64,000 nt of DNA from Brachionus koreanus (GCA_016987375.1 PJRA01000263.1:2972247-3036246); one strand, 5' to 3'; counted from the stretch's first letter, positions 35,019 to 46,551 are shown. Notes: a model not told the origin generated them from the sequence alone. Numbers and translations are program-made.

Positions 35019-35944
35019 CCGTAAACTCGAAGATACAACCCCGGGGCTAGAAATCGTAAATTCAGTTTTATTCCGGGCATTAAACATGTGTATTGAATAC
35101 TTTTCAAATATAGTTTTAAGGCCGGATTAAAACTGAATTTTCATTTTTAGTGAGTCATTAAATGTGCAAAAAAATTTTTTTTTTTTTAATAAATAAATTT
35201 AATTTTTTTATTCAAAAAATTACTTCTCGGATTAGATATGTGCATTAAAATTGAATTTTTAATATTTAATGCATGTATATAGTTCAAAAAATTACAATTT
35301 ACGTTATATTACGTTCAGCACAACGAACGGAGTTTAGCTTAAGAGACACAACAAATATACTTTATTTTAACCAAATAAAAATTTCAACCGGATCTCAAAC
35401 CAATAGTAATGAAAACGAAGATCAATTTGTCGAGTTTCAGTTATATACACCAACAGTTTCAATATCACCATCGACGCCAAATAAACGAAAAACTCCTGAT
35501 ACTGAACCTGAACTACGAGTTCGATTAAAAAAATAATTAACGATTTATAAAAAAAGCTTTATTGATACTTAATTACTTTATTTGAACTTATTATTGGTTT
35601 AAATAATAAAAGAAAAAGTTTGAATTCACAGCTGCCTCTCTTTCGAATGTCTTTTTGTTCTTACTTCCTGGTTTTCTTTCTCTTTTTTTTAGGAACTCGT
35701 AGTTCAGGTTCAGTATTAGTAGTTTTTCGTTTATTTGGCGTCGATGGTGATATTGAAACTGTTGGTGTAAGGGGTAAGAAAAAAAATTAATTTTTGCACA
35801 TTTAATGACTCACTAAAAATGAAAATTCAGTTTTAATCCGGCCTTAAAACTATATTTGAAAAATATTCAATACACATGTTTAATGCCCGGAATAAAACTG
35901 AATTTACGATTTCTACCTCTGGGAAATGACCCGCGAGTTTACGG
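35019..35944. mobile_element. 926-bp fold-back DNA transposon with duplicated coding arms
   Basis: The terminal repeats begin CCGTAAACTCG on both ends and are flanked by TA. After about 15 divergent bases the arms match for about 120 nt (35065-35185 against 35786-35900 inverted), including AAATCGTAAATTCAGTTTTA and TTAAAACTGAATTTTCATTT-type blocks. A second inner inverted match (35445-35540 against 35683-35776) encodes, reading inward on each strand, the peptide TPTVSISPSTPNKRK. On the plus strand this belongs to an 87-codon frame (35273-35536). The structure looks like two 5' halves of one element joined head to head; the right arm lacks about 250 bp between terminal repeat and peptide. Confidence 0.75.
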
Positions 35945-36289
35945 TAATTAATCGGTCAACTTATTTCTAATAACGCATAAATAAATAATTAATATTTCAG
36001 ACATCAGGTACCACAAACGAGATAAATTTTTCTTTGGACAGCGAAAAATAAATATTTTCTAATGTTTTCAAATATCATTAATTTTACTTCAAAAAGTGTT
36101 TTTATTTTAAGATAGAGATTTGAATAAAAACTTTTGAAATTTGCTCAAAGGTGTCCTAATCTATAAGCAAATATCAAAATTAACTAGTTTTGGATAAACT
36201 TTTTTATCAGTTTCTTTAGTTTTAATATTTTCATCAAAATCATACTTTTTTCAATTTTGAAATTAATTTCAAAGTAATTTCTAATTTAA

Positions 36290-36519
36290 CACTTCAAGCA
36301 CCAAAAAAGTCATTTTGATAGGTTTGAAAAATTTGTAAATCCTCGTAAATTTTGAATTGATTTTTCAAATAAATAAAATATATCTTTTTTAAATAATGTA
36401 GATTTTAGATCTTATTTAAATAATGACACTACTTTGTAAGATTATTATAGTCTTATTTTTTTTAAATAATTTTGAAATTAAAAAAAAAAACATGAAAAAA
36501 TGCTTGATGCTTATAGTGT
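36290..36519 (+). mobile_element. piggyBac-like MITE, TTAA-flanked (copy 2, both ends visible)
   Basis: TTAA at 36286-36289 precedes CACTTCAAGCACC, and the right end GATGCTTATAGTGT is followed by TTAA at 36520-36523. The ends are imperfect inverted repeats. The inner 130 nt resembles the repeats at 29735 and 53690-53832. At 230 bp it is non-autonomous. Confidence 0.6.
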
Positions 36520-36689
36520 TTAAAAAATGATTTTTTTTATTTAAAAAATGATTTTTTTTATTTAAAAAATCTAATGAAAAACCAAAAGTAATTTGTAAAT
36601 TATACCCGTTTTTTTATACCCGTTTAATTATTCCAAAGATAAATCAAAAATAACTTAAAATATCTAAATAAAAAATCTGCTTTAGGCTA

Positions 36690-37165
36690 TAAACTTAATC
36701 AGCGTAGCAATATAATTATGAGAGAGAGCACTTATGTGGTGTACCTGGACTTTGCTAAGACGTTTGACAAAATACCGCCCTTTAAGGCCTTTGAGTAAAT
36801 TAAGTAATTATTGTCTTAATTGTGAAGCAAAGTGGACAAACAGTTTTCTTAAGAGCCGAAGACAAAGAGAGAAGTGGTATACCGCAAGGACCAGTTCTAG
36901 GCCCAATCCTTTTTGTGCTCTAGATAAATGATGTGCCAGTGTAGGTCATGGAGTCGATGGAGCGTATGAATTTGAAGAGACCAGTAGAAAATGTGATTTG
37001 GGCATTGTTATATCTTATGGTCTAAAATGGTAAATCAAATCTATAAGTCTGTCGACAAGCCAAATAATTTTTTTTTTGGTTAAGAAATCATTTAGGCATC
37101 ATTCGGTTGAAAGAAAACTTTGGAATCTGTCTTTGAGAGAGCATTCACATTGGTGCAAGAAGTGA
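36690..37165 (+). mobile_element. LINE reverse transcriptase fragment, internally deleted
   Basis: The plus strand encodes VVYLDFAKTFDKIPP (RT motif), then after a frame break SGIPQGPVLGPILF and INDVPV, and then KCDLGIVISYGLKW and NNFFFGLRNHLG from the region downstream of the catalytic FADD block, which is deleted. Frameshifts and stops throughout. Confidence 0.8.
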
Positions 37166-37867
37166 GAGTTACTTTTATGATGTTAATTTTTGATGTTTTA
37201 CTTAAATCATAATTTGAGAATTAAATAAAAATAAGAAATATTTTCTTCTTAAAATTTAGTTTAAATATTTTTAAAATAAATTTTTTCAATCTAATTCAGA
37301 TTTTAAAAAAAATTTAAGTCAAAATGCTTAAATATGTGCTAGTAAAATTGATATCTTAAACAATTAGTCTTAATCAATAAACAAAAAAAGCAAATAAGTT
37401 GGTTAAATATCAAAAAAAATTTTTTATCAATTTAAATTATTTGCTACTTCAACCATTTTTTTTATATCTAAATTTAAAAAAAAAATTTAATGTGAATTGT
37501 TTGCACAATTTTAATTGCTAAAAAAATATCATTTAAATAAAAATTTTTTTTTTTAATGTTATTTTTATTATTTAATAATTGATCACGTTATTTTCTCTAA
37601 ATTCTCCAATTTTTTAAAGGATATTAAAAGATAATTTAGAAAGCAATAAAATTAACAATTTATTTAAAATCTTATCTTTTTGAAATATTTCTACAGAATT
37701 GTGCACGAAATTATCATTTTTTAATCAAACACTATCTATTTGAAGTTTCAAATTCTGTAAAATTTTTATCTTTTAAAATTGTCTCTTTAATTAAATGTTA
37801 ACGGGACCAATAAATATCTGCTCAAAAATTGCTTTAAAAATTATAGCAACAAATTTTCAGATTTGCC

Positions 37868-39962
37868 ATGACTTCTAAATTGAGTGTTATTCTAGCTTTT
37901 TGCTTGATATGCCATTCCAATTGTGATGTTGATTGGTCTGGTGATATTAACCCAGAAAAGTGGAAGACTTATAGCAGAGAGCTAATAGAACATACTTTGA
38001 ATAGGAAAATAAATGGAAACGTAGCAAAAAATGTTATTTTTTTCTTGGGCGACGGTATGGGTGTTTCTACGGTCACCGCTGGTCGTATATGGAAGGGTCA
38101 ACTTCAAAATAAAGCGGGTGAAGATGAAATCTTAAATATGGAAAAACTGGACCATTTAGCTTTGTCAAAAGTAAACTTTAAAAAAGAATATTTAATTTTA
38201 ATTTATTTTTTAACTTAGACTTATAATATTGATGCTCAAACAGCCGATAGTGCTGGAACTGCGACAGCATATGAGACAGGAGTAAAGACAAGAATTAGAG
38301 CTATAGGGGTTGATGGAAATGCTGTTGATTGTAAAACTGTACAAAATTCTAAGCTAGATTCAATTTTGGATTGGGCTCATTTTGCTGGCAAATCGGTTGG
38401 AATTGTAACCACAACTAGAATAACACATGCCTCACCAGCAGCTCTTTATGCCCATGTTCATGAAAGAGATATGGAAACTTATGATGGTAGAATATTTAGT
38501 GAACAAAATTTTCAAGATGGCTGTAGAGATATAGCTTCTCAACTAATTGATGATAACAAATTTATAAATGTAAAATTAATTTTAAAGTCTAATTTATTTG
38601 CTAGATATTATTTTTAGGTTATTTTTGGTGGTGGTAAACGAAAATTTTTACCTAATACTACTTTTGATTCAATTGCTAATAAAACTGGAGACAGAATTGA
38701 CAATAGAGATCTAATTAAAGAGTGGAAAAATTATATGGAAAGTCAAAATAAAACATTCAAATATTTAGAAACTCGTCAAGAACTTAATAATTTAAATTTT
38801 AAAAACCTTGATCATGTTTTTGGTAACAAAAAATAAAAAATGAAATAAAAAATGAGCAAATTAATTTAATTAAGGTTTATTTAATTGGGATCACATGAAT
38901 TATGAATCAGATAGAGTTTTGATGGGTAGTGATAAAGAACCTAGTATAACTGAAATGACTGAAAAAGCAATTCAAATATTACGAAATAATCCTAATGGCT
39001 ATTTGTTATTTGTTGAAGGTGGAAGAATTGATCAAGCTCATCACAATAATAATGCAAGACGTGCTTTAGATGATTTAGTAGTTTTTGATGATGCCATCGG
39101 AAAAGCAGTTGGAATGATTTCATTAGATGAAACACTGGTAGTTGTTTCGGCTGATCATTCTCATGTGTAATTTTAATCAAAGGTTTTCACTCACTTTATT
39201 CACTTTAATTTTATTTAGCTTCACTATTGGAGGCTATGCAGTGAGAGGAAATCCAATATTTGGTTAGTAAAACTTGAAATTGAATTTAAAGAAATATGTT
39301 ATTTTGATATCTTTATTCTAAAAGGTGTTGTAAATACAACTGAAAGTGGTAAATTGAGTAAATTTAATACAACATTTACGTCATTGGCTTACACAAATGG
39401 TGATAGTGGTCTTGACAAAATTCGAAAAAATAATATAACTAATAATGAAACTGGTAATTAGAGAATTTTGGTTTATTCATTTTTTTTTTCATTTTTTTTA
39501 AGAACAATTAAATTATCAACAAGAAGCTTTAATAAAACTTGGATATGAAACTCATGGTAGACAAATCAAGCTTTATTCTTTATATTCAATTGATCGTTTG
39601 TTTTTAAGGCGGTGAAGAGGTAGCAATTTATGCTAGTGGTCCAATGGCTTATCTATTCGACGGGTATAAAACAGCAATGATGCTTTTTTTTTTTAAATTA
39701 ACTAAAACCTTTGCTTTAAGAACTGTTGAACAAAGTCACATTGCTCATGTAATAGCATATAGTGCCTGGTAAGCAAAATTTAATTTCTTACATTTCCTAA
39801 TTTGCATTTTTATATTGTATTGTAAGTATTGGACCTTATAATGAGACAAGTTATCCTGGGTGTAGATCTAAACGAGGTCTTTATGCTAGTAATAATAATG
39901 CTGCAAAAATAAATTTTTCGTCTTTTTTCTATTTTTTCATAATCTTTTTTTTTGTTATTTAA
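37868..39962 (+). CDS. ALPL: Alkaline phosphatase, GPI-anchored, 10 exons
   Basis: Secreted/membrane phosphomonoesterase. Exons: 37868-38170, 38219-38569, 38618-38822, 38875-39166, 39219-39262, 39325-39453, 39503-39556, 39609-39663, 39721-39768, 39827-39962; all phases fit, total 538 residues (animal ALPs about 520-560). Visible features: signal peptide (LSVILAFCLICHSNC), metal-binding FFLGDGMG, the catalytic serine in DAQTADSAGTATAYE, ITHASPAALYAHV, VEGGRIDQAHHNNNARRAL, SADHSHVF split by an intron, ETHGGEEVAIYASGP, and paired cysteines near the end. The C-terminus is a hydrophobic run (FSSFFYFFIIFFFVI) after small residues, a typical GPI-attachment signal. The symbol is by family; orthology to one vertebrate paralog is not implied. 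Introns are 44-65 nt. Confidence 0.93.
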
Positions 39963-40439
39963 AACGCTTTTAATTAAATAAAAAATATTCAATTCTCGCT
40001 TCTACAACGAAAAAAATTAATACTTTAAAATTAAATACTTTTTTTTAAATAAATCTATTAATTTCTTTTCAAATTTTATAGTAAGTTAATTTGCTATTTC
40101 AGCTAGGGTTATACTAGCTAAAATAGCTGGGGTAGCTAGGTTTAATAAACTATAAACTTATGTAATTAAATCGTGTTTGAAGTCAGATAATCAAATTTTG
40201 AAGTATAAACATGAGGGAAATATATTAAAAATATATAAGTAAATAAAAAAAGTTGAAAAGTATGATACAAATGGGTTCCAAAGTTTTGTTTAGATCAGAC
40301 CTATATCACTTAGTGCTTCGAACAATTGAAAATGAATTTTTTTTTAAACTTGGTAAATTTAAAACAGCAAATTGAAATATCTTGAACATTAAAATTTAAT
40401 TTTTTAGCGCCGAAATATTAAGTTTTAATTTAGTATAGA
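39963..40439. other. Intergenic region downstream of alkaline phosphatase
   Basis: A/T-rich. A short GC-richer block with repeated TAGCTA/GCTAGG near 40100-40145 was seen; nothing functional recognised. Confidence 0.3.
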
Positions 40440-40690
40440 AAAGTGGTTTATTGCAACGCATAAAATGCGTAAATCTGACAATAGATTATGTGCAAAAAAT
40501 TTAATTAAAGTTTTTGTCTATTTTTGCTTTAAAAATATCGCTAGATTGAGCTTCCACTGCATCCACTCCCAACTTATTCCAGCTATTTACTACACGGTTT
40601 GTGAAGAAGTGGTATCTTTGAGCACAATTTTTGATAATTTCCCTATTCATTTCCAATCATTACCAATTTTGGCCAATATGCTATAATCCA
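40440..40690 (-). mobile_element. LINE 3'-terminal fragment
   Basis: The minus strand gives FFTNRVVNSWNKLGVDAVEA, the C-terminal end of jockey/CR1-like reverse transcriptase ORFs, followed by KAKIDKNF. The nucleotide sequence 40467-40615 is closely similar to 8790-8930, so the two copies belong to one family; here only the 3' end is retained. Confidence 0.75.
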
Positions 40691-42381
40691 AACACACGAA
40701 TCCAAACGAATCAGAACGAAAACCTTTCCCTACGGATATTCAGACCATATTTGGATGCGATTAATAGAGCTGTGAATTACATAGGATATTAGAGAAAGAC
40801 AAAAGAGAAGAGCTAGAAAAAAAAATAGTCAAAATGTATGTCATTAACTGCTCTATTTATATTTATTCAATAAACTAAGCTAATTTAACTTTAATTTTAA
40901 TAAAATATTTTTAAAAATATATTTTAATGAAATTAAATCTCACGAAAACCGGCTTCCTCTCCAAGTAGCTTTGGCAAGTAGCATTTTCTAGTTCAATAAC
41001 TAGTTTATACATCAATCAAATCTCCTCTCACTCTTCACTCAGTTTTGTTAGCCCCATCTTCAATAATCACATTTCATAGTCCAAAGCTTTGAATGTCAAA
41101 GGTATTTTTGTGGTATCTTCGCTTATTCTATTTATTAAACACGTTTATATGTAATAAAATTCTATTGATTTTTTTATTATTTCTTTTCAGAAATTTAAAT
41201 GAAAAAATGATTTGTTTCAAAAACTATTTTTTATAAAATCAAATCTCAATTAATTTAAGAGTTTAAATTAAACATTTGAAAAACTATGTATTTTTGAAAT
41301 TAATTCTATTTGTATTAAAATGATAAATTTTAAATAAAATTAAATCAGTTTTTCATTTTCGTTAATACTATATTTAAAAAAAACTATCTAAATACAGACT
41401 TGTATGAAAGTAAAAAAAAAAAGTCATTTAAAGTCTTTTCAAATTAGAAATTTTTTTTTCGAAATAAAGTCTTTTGACTTTATTTCAGCCCAAGTCTGCT
41501 AAGTAAGTTGAATCATAAATTTTACTCCTTAAAAACTCATAATTCCTCTTTAAACTTTTTTTTCAGAAAAATTGTCAGAGCCTTGCACAGTTAAGAATAA
41601 AAGAGAAACCAAGGCCAAGTTTTAACTTTGAACCTCTTGATTTCGAGATGAGAATTCATTGAAAACATATGTTATTTTGTTTATTTTAATAAATAATATA
41701 GTAATTACAGTAAAAAACAAACCTAACTAATTTAAGTACTATAATCTTTTACTATTTGACAATAGATGAAAGAATTTTAAAACTTGAAATATATTTGATA
41801 ACAATTTGTCTCAACGGTGAACAATGAGAAAGAAAGAAATTCGGCTAGTACCCAGTCATTTAAAAAAACGAAAAAAAATCAAAAGTTTTACGATAATAGC
41901 TTTCGAAAAAAAAACGTTGAAGATTGACAATTTTTTCGTCTTATTTTCGAAACAATATTTTGATTAGATTGCGTAAAAACTTTTTAAAAATATACCAAAA
42001 ATATTTTACGGTTTATGTTTGAATTTTAATTTCGATTTCTCCTCGAATAAATTATTTTCAATATTAATTATTTTAGCCTAAAAAAATTAATATTTTATTT
42101 TTTAAATATTTATTTAATAAAAAAAATAATTAAATCATCAAAATTAAAAGTAACAAGAACAGGTTAAATAGTATTTAATGTTTAACAAAATCATTCAATT
42201 AAAAGAAAAAGTTTAATTACATTATTTTTTTTTAATCATATTATTAAATCAATTTTTTTAAATTAACTTTTATTAACAAATTCTATTCGGAGATGTGAAA
42301 ATAAAAATAATATCCAAAAATTAGAAAGTATAAAATATGGAAGAAAAAGTAGATAAAGACAATTTAACCAAAAAATATTAT
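40691..42381. other. Intergenic region with short hAT-like repeat
   Basis: No gene recognised. It contains the CAGACTTG-ended element at 41395-41498 and a CT-rich block near 40950-41060. Confidence 0.3.
41395..41498. mobile_element. Short CAGACTTG-ended MITE
   Basis: Starts CAGACTTG and ends CAAGTCTG, with CTAAATA and CTAAGTA immediately outside (7-bp imperfect duplication). The interior holds AAGTC-rich inverted segments. Same terminus as the elements at 21488 and 28878. Confidence 0.5.
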
Positions 42382-42850
42382 TTAATTTTTCGCTTTGCAT
42401 TCAGAGCAGAGTCCTCTCATGACGGTCTTGAATTTTGATTCAGTTAGATTGACGTTTTTTGAACGTAAGTAGTCTTTGAAAAAAATGAAATGACTAGTTA
42501 AATAAAAATATAAATATGTTAATACCTCGAGCTGCACTTAACTCGCTAAACTTTTCAATCATTGTTTTTCCATTACTTTTTGCCCATATTTCTACATCAG
42601 AAACGAGTGCATTAATATTCTCATTTTTTTCTCTCTTAAGCATTGAGTGATCAAAAAAACTATCTTTTTCTAAATTCACTAATGGGTATTTTACTTTACT
42701 AAGTTTTATTGTTTCATTTACTGAAGACAAATTTTTAGAGCAAATTACATTAGTATGATTACTTGAGTTCTCGGAAAATAGATATTTTGAAGAACGCGGA
42801 ATGGTTTGCTCTGAGTCTATAGATAAATAGTTTCTCCTAAATTTTTTCAT
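42382..42850 (-). CDS. Hypothetical protein, 2 exons, Cys-x-x-Cys C-terminus
   Basis: Minus-strand exons 42850-42526 and 42473-42382, joined phase 1 across a 52-nt GT-AG intron, give 138 residues. The N-terminal half is Ser/Asn-rich and basic at the very start (MKKFRRNYLS), probably disordered. The C-terminal 60 residues look like a compact helical domain: DVEIWAKSNGKTMIEKFSEL, then SAARDYLRSKNVNLTESKF and KTVMRGLCSECKAKN. The CSEC pair near the end could bind metal or be incidental. I do not recognise the family; the architecture (disordered N-terminus, short helical C-terminus) would suit a small nuclear or scaffold protein, but that is speculation. Codon use and splice signals support a real gene. 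Confidence 0.65.
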
Positions 42851-44139
42851 TTTATGAAATACTAATATTAATAAAAAATTTATGCAATTTAATAGACTTA
42901 CAAGTTACAGAAGCATTAATAAAACTTTAAAAAAAACTAACCTTTAATGGTGATTTGACAGTAATAGTTTATTTTTTCTGGTATTGAATTCACACTTGAA
43001 AAATATCGAAAATTAAAAGTCCTTTTGTCTGTTAATAAATACAGATGCTACATAGGGATTGTATACTTTTTTATTTTTCAAATTTGCCAAATAAATTCTA
43101 AACTAAAAAAAAAATTTTGATTAAATTAATATATTTATTTAAAATGTAAGACTAACTGATTTAGATGAGTTGTATTTTTTTTTTAATCTAAAAGCTAAAT
43201 TCAAAATTCACAAAGATTAAATCAAAGTACCAAGCAGAAAAAAACTCTCAAGGATTGTCGAGTTCATGACCTTATTAAATAAAAATATTTTTGTCGATAA
43301 TACTAAACAATACTAAATAGACTAGAATTTGACTTGACTTAATAAAATTTAGTGACATTTGTCACATGGACTTCAAGATAATGATCCCTTTTAGTCCATC
43401 ATTGTTTTCGAGACTAGACTTGAACTTTGTAAATATATGTTCAAACTGTTCTGTAAATCAAGTCAATTATCCCTAATTTACAGAATTTTTTTTTTTTAAA
43501 AAGCCGAATATTTGAAATGACCGATGAAAAAATTTTGGATAGAAAAATCAAAGGTTATTTTTCTTCAAAAAGACGGTTCAATTTTTCTTTTATTCAATTA
43601 ATTTCAAATTTTATAACGCTTTTTAAACTTTTTTGCTAGTCATCTGTTACTCTCTATCTTAATTTATCTAATTTTAATTTTAATATTTCTCCATTTTTTA
43701 ACCTATATTATTTTTACTTTATTTTTTTCTTATTTTTTATTTTATTTTATTCTATCTAACTATATTTTGATTTTTTATTTTTAATCTGAAGGAGCTAAAG
43801 CTCGGTACAGAAATACAAATAAAAAAAAAAAAATCTAATCTTTAAATGCAAATGTGTAATATTATTTTTAAATTTTAAATATACAGGAACTTAAGCTTGA
43901 CACAGATAAATAAATAATGAAAAAAAATTACATAAGTTTTCAAAAATGGTGATATATTGAATATTTCAAAAAAAATTATAACATATAATTATAACAAAAA
44001 TAATTTAAATGAAAACAAAAATATATATAAAAATTCGATATATAAAAAAATTCCGAAAAAAAGGCGAAATTTTTCGAAAGAATTATAATTTTTCGAAAAA
44101 TTTCGTCTTTTTTTCGCTAATGCATATCACTGGGTAGCA
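42851..44139. other. Intergenic A+T-rich region
   Basis: Contains the presumptive promoter of the orphan gene on its left side and T-rich low-complexity sequence (43600-43790). No other feature supported. Confidence 0.3.
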
Positions 44140-44600
44140 AACCCCACCTCTCTAGGAATAAAAATGGATCTTAAACTAAACTACAAGAAACACTTAGTCA
44201 TGATCACAAAAAAGGCTGTAATCAACAAAAATACTATAAACAAAATTAAAAAAACCAAATGGAAAAACTCAACAAAACTGAGCCTCGAAACTGAGAATCT
44301 ACAAATCCATGATAAGATCAATTTATGATTGTTGTTTCATCATTGCACCAGGTTTTAAATTTAAAAATCGAATAGAAACAATGCACAGAGACCTAAACAT
44401 CAATCAACTTAAACCTCGTTTTGAAAAAATGCTTAAAAAGTTTGGTTAAATCAATGAGAATGAAGACTCACTAATAAATGTGGAGATTAGAGAATACGAA
44501 AAATCTAACCAACTGAGTACAAATCAAAAATTTCAAACACCATTTGACAGCATCATAAAGATTAGACAATCAATACCGAAATAAACTAAATTTTTTAAAA
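44140..44600 (+). mobile_element. LINE reverse transcriptase C-terminal fragment
   Basis: Plus-strand frames read SLGIKMDLKLNYKKHL, INKIKKTKWKNSTKLSLET, then IIAPGFKFKNRIETMHRDLN and INVEIREYEKSNQL, the layout of the region after the catalytic core in CR1/RTE-like non-LTR elements. Stops and shifts mark it as dead. It is a different family from the 8745 and 40440 fragments, judging by sequence. Confidence 0.7.
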
Positions 44601-45540
44601 AATGTAAATTAAATTTTGTATTATTTTATGTAACAGAAATTTAAATTGTATAATTAGTCAAATTTAATTTTTAATCTTAATTCAGTCTGCAAGCTATAGA
44701 TTGAATTAAAGCTCAATAGAATAAATAATCAGGACCGGCGTACGCATCCATCCAGATGTAAGAGTTCAGTCGCCCGAAAGCTAAAAAATTCTTCTGGTAA
44801 ATAGAGATTAAGACCCATTTGACGATAAAAACTTATTTCAGCCTTCAACCAACAACCAGCAATTTAATAAAGAGTTCCCAGATTCCTCTTATAAGAAAGA
44901 CTAGACAGTCAGCTAGAACGATAGGATGTAAACATAAATTTAAGTCCAGCAGTAGATATAAAGATTAGAAGTAAAAGCCTCTGTCTTATTGATTATTGAG
45001 TAAAGCTAAGATTATTGAAATTACCATTTCTAAAACTGATTGTTTCTTCTCTAATCAATTTACTAAATCTTAAATGAGTAAAATAGTCTTAAACACCTAT
45101 AGTTTAGCAAACTGAATCTCATCAGGTTTTCTTTAATTTAAAAATTGATCCCAAGTCGAAATAGAAAAGTAACATTTAGTTTGTTTTTCCCTCTCGAACA
45201 AATCTGTATAATTTTGTATAAAATATTTAAAGGGTGAAAAATCAACAATATATATTTTATAACACATTCAAATCTTAACTTAAATCGGATAGTAATCGTC
45301 CTGGGATTGGCCGGCTAGTCACGGTTACTATTTGATTCATCATTACATTGGTAGCGGTTTAATTTTTTACTGACTGACATAACATATAATGCTTCCTCTT
45401 TTTAGTTATCTGGGCAAGGATTTCTTTATTTGATACTTCGACAATACACGTTAAGTATCTAAAATGAAATTTTAAAAGCTTCAAAAAATTAAAATAAATC
45501 AATAGATTAATAAAATTATAATATATTATATTGCTTATAA
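44601..45540. other. Intergenic region upstream of tRNA-Ser pair
   Basis: Somewhat less A/T-rich patches (44730-44950, 45290-45430) show no readable protein or RNA. The first could be the 3' UTR of the preceding LINE fragment. Confidence 0.3.
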
Positions 45541-45659
45541 GCAGTGATGGCCGAGTGGTTAAGGCGTCTGACTAGAATTAAATTTCTAATCCATTTAAAC
45601 AATGGTTCACAGTGATCAGATGGGATTTTCCCGCGCAGGTTCAAATCCTGCTCACTGCG
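45541..45659 (+). tRNA. tRNA-Ser(AGA) with 37-nt intron
   Basis: Acceptor GCAGTGA pairs with TCACTGC, discriminator G. A-box TGGCCGAGTGG and B-box GGTTCAAATCC are intact and there is a long variable arm. The anticodon loop CTAGAAA, closed by TCTGA/TCAGA, gives anticodon AGA. A 37-nt intron follows position 37 (about 45577-45613); the mature length of 82 nt is normal for tRNA-Ser. A T tract immediately downstream is a pol III terminator. It forms a perfect inverted repeat with 45739-45857. Confidence 0.95.
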
Positions 45660-45660
45660 A

Positions 45661-45669
45661 ATTTTTTTT
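45661..45669 (+). terminator. Pol III T-tract terminator of tRNA-Ser
   Basis: After GCGAA the sequence runs into nine or more T residues directly downstream of the plus-strand tRNA-Ser, the standard pol III stop. Confidence 0.7.
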
Positions 45670-45738
45670 TAAATTAATTTTTGAATTATTAATATAATTT
45701 TTGGTATTTTAGAAAAAAAAAATTCAAGAAAAAAAATT

Positions 45739-45857
45739 CGCAGTGAGCAGGATTTGAACCTGCGCGGGAAAATCCCATCTGATCACTGTGAACCATTGTT
45801 TAAATGGATTAGAAATTTAATTCTAGTCAGACGCCTTAACCACTCGGCCATCACTGC
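45739..45857 (-). tRNA. tRNA-Ser(AGA) with 37-nt intron, inverted copy
   Basis: The reverse complement of this interval is identical base for base to 45541-45659, including the intron. The two genes converge with their 3' ends 79 nt apart; each has its own T tract. 5' flanks differ, so the duplicated unit is the tRNA plus its short 3' tail. Confidence 0.95.
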
Positions 45858-45981
45858 TTCTTGTTTATTGAAACGAAAAAATTGTCACTAAAATCAAAAA
45901 ATGCAAACTTGAAAATAAAATTTGAAAGATTTTTTTATAAAATAGTTATTTTTTTATTTAATCATTTATAGATGCTAAAAG

Positions 45982-46443
45982 ATGACTAAAGTTCCAATAG
46001 AAAAAAACTCGTCTAATAAGGAAAACGATATTTGGAATGAACTGAATGGACGTCATTCAAAGTTAAAAAATAGACGAACCTTGTCATTTATTAGTACAAG
46101 TCGTCGCAGAACTAGCCATTTTGGAACACTTAAGAACAATCTGAAAAATCGACGTCGTCTATCGCTTTCTCAGCCAGCTAAAAAATTTGTACCGATTACA
46201 AACAGCTCTAAAGCCAATAGCGAGCATTTTCTTTCATTAACATCTATCAAGAATCATTTCAAAAAATGTAATGATGAATCAAAACATAAACAATTTGAAA
46301 TCAAATCGGCCAGCAAAAAACTTTCTTTCAAGACTAACAAACAAAAGCATCTTGGCACTGAGTTCAACTTTGACACTTTGTTTTCTCACGACAAGCACCT
46401 AGGTGACTATTTGAAAAATCACTTTAATTCCAAAAATTTTGTT
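45982..46443 (+). CDS. Hypothetical basic protein; likely second exon running into tRNA-Asn
   Basis: An ATG-initiated frame opens at 45982. A strong GTAAGT donor begins at 46447, so exon 1 should end near 46446 after NSKNFVL. A 54-nt GT-AG intron would end at 46500, and the next exon in phase reads IQKFISELNSGLYGAIG and then a TAG within the D-arm of tRNA-Asn. The protein is very basic and Ser/Asn-rich (RRTLSFISTSRRRTSHFG, NLKNRRRLSLSQPAKK), with RRxS-like phosphosite patterns, then a more ordered end (FNFDTLFSHDKHLGDYLKN). No family recognised. It could be a nuclear or cell-cycle protein by composition, but that is only a guess. Alternatively the unspliced frame ends at 46455. Confidence 0.55.
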
Positions 46444-46531
46444 CTAGTAAGTTAAAATTTTTGTTTGCTAATGGCGTTTGAAATTTCAAATATGGTTTAG
46501 ATACAGAAATTTATTTCTGAATTGAATAGTG

Positions 46532-46551
46532 GTCTCTATGGCGCAATCGGC

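Noticed and set aside
41840..44135. CAGTCATTT near 41847 and ATCACTGGG near 44127 as ends of a 2.3-kb transposon
   Set aside because: The similarity between the ends is only a few bases and the interval contains an apparently real host-like gene; no target duplication.
46370..46520. RGS-domain-like start (FDTLFSHDKHLGDYLKNHF) in the orphan basic protein
   Set aside because: Only a vague pattern match; the residues after the intron do not continue an RGS domain.
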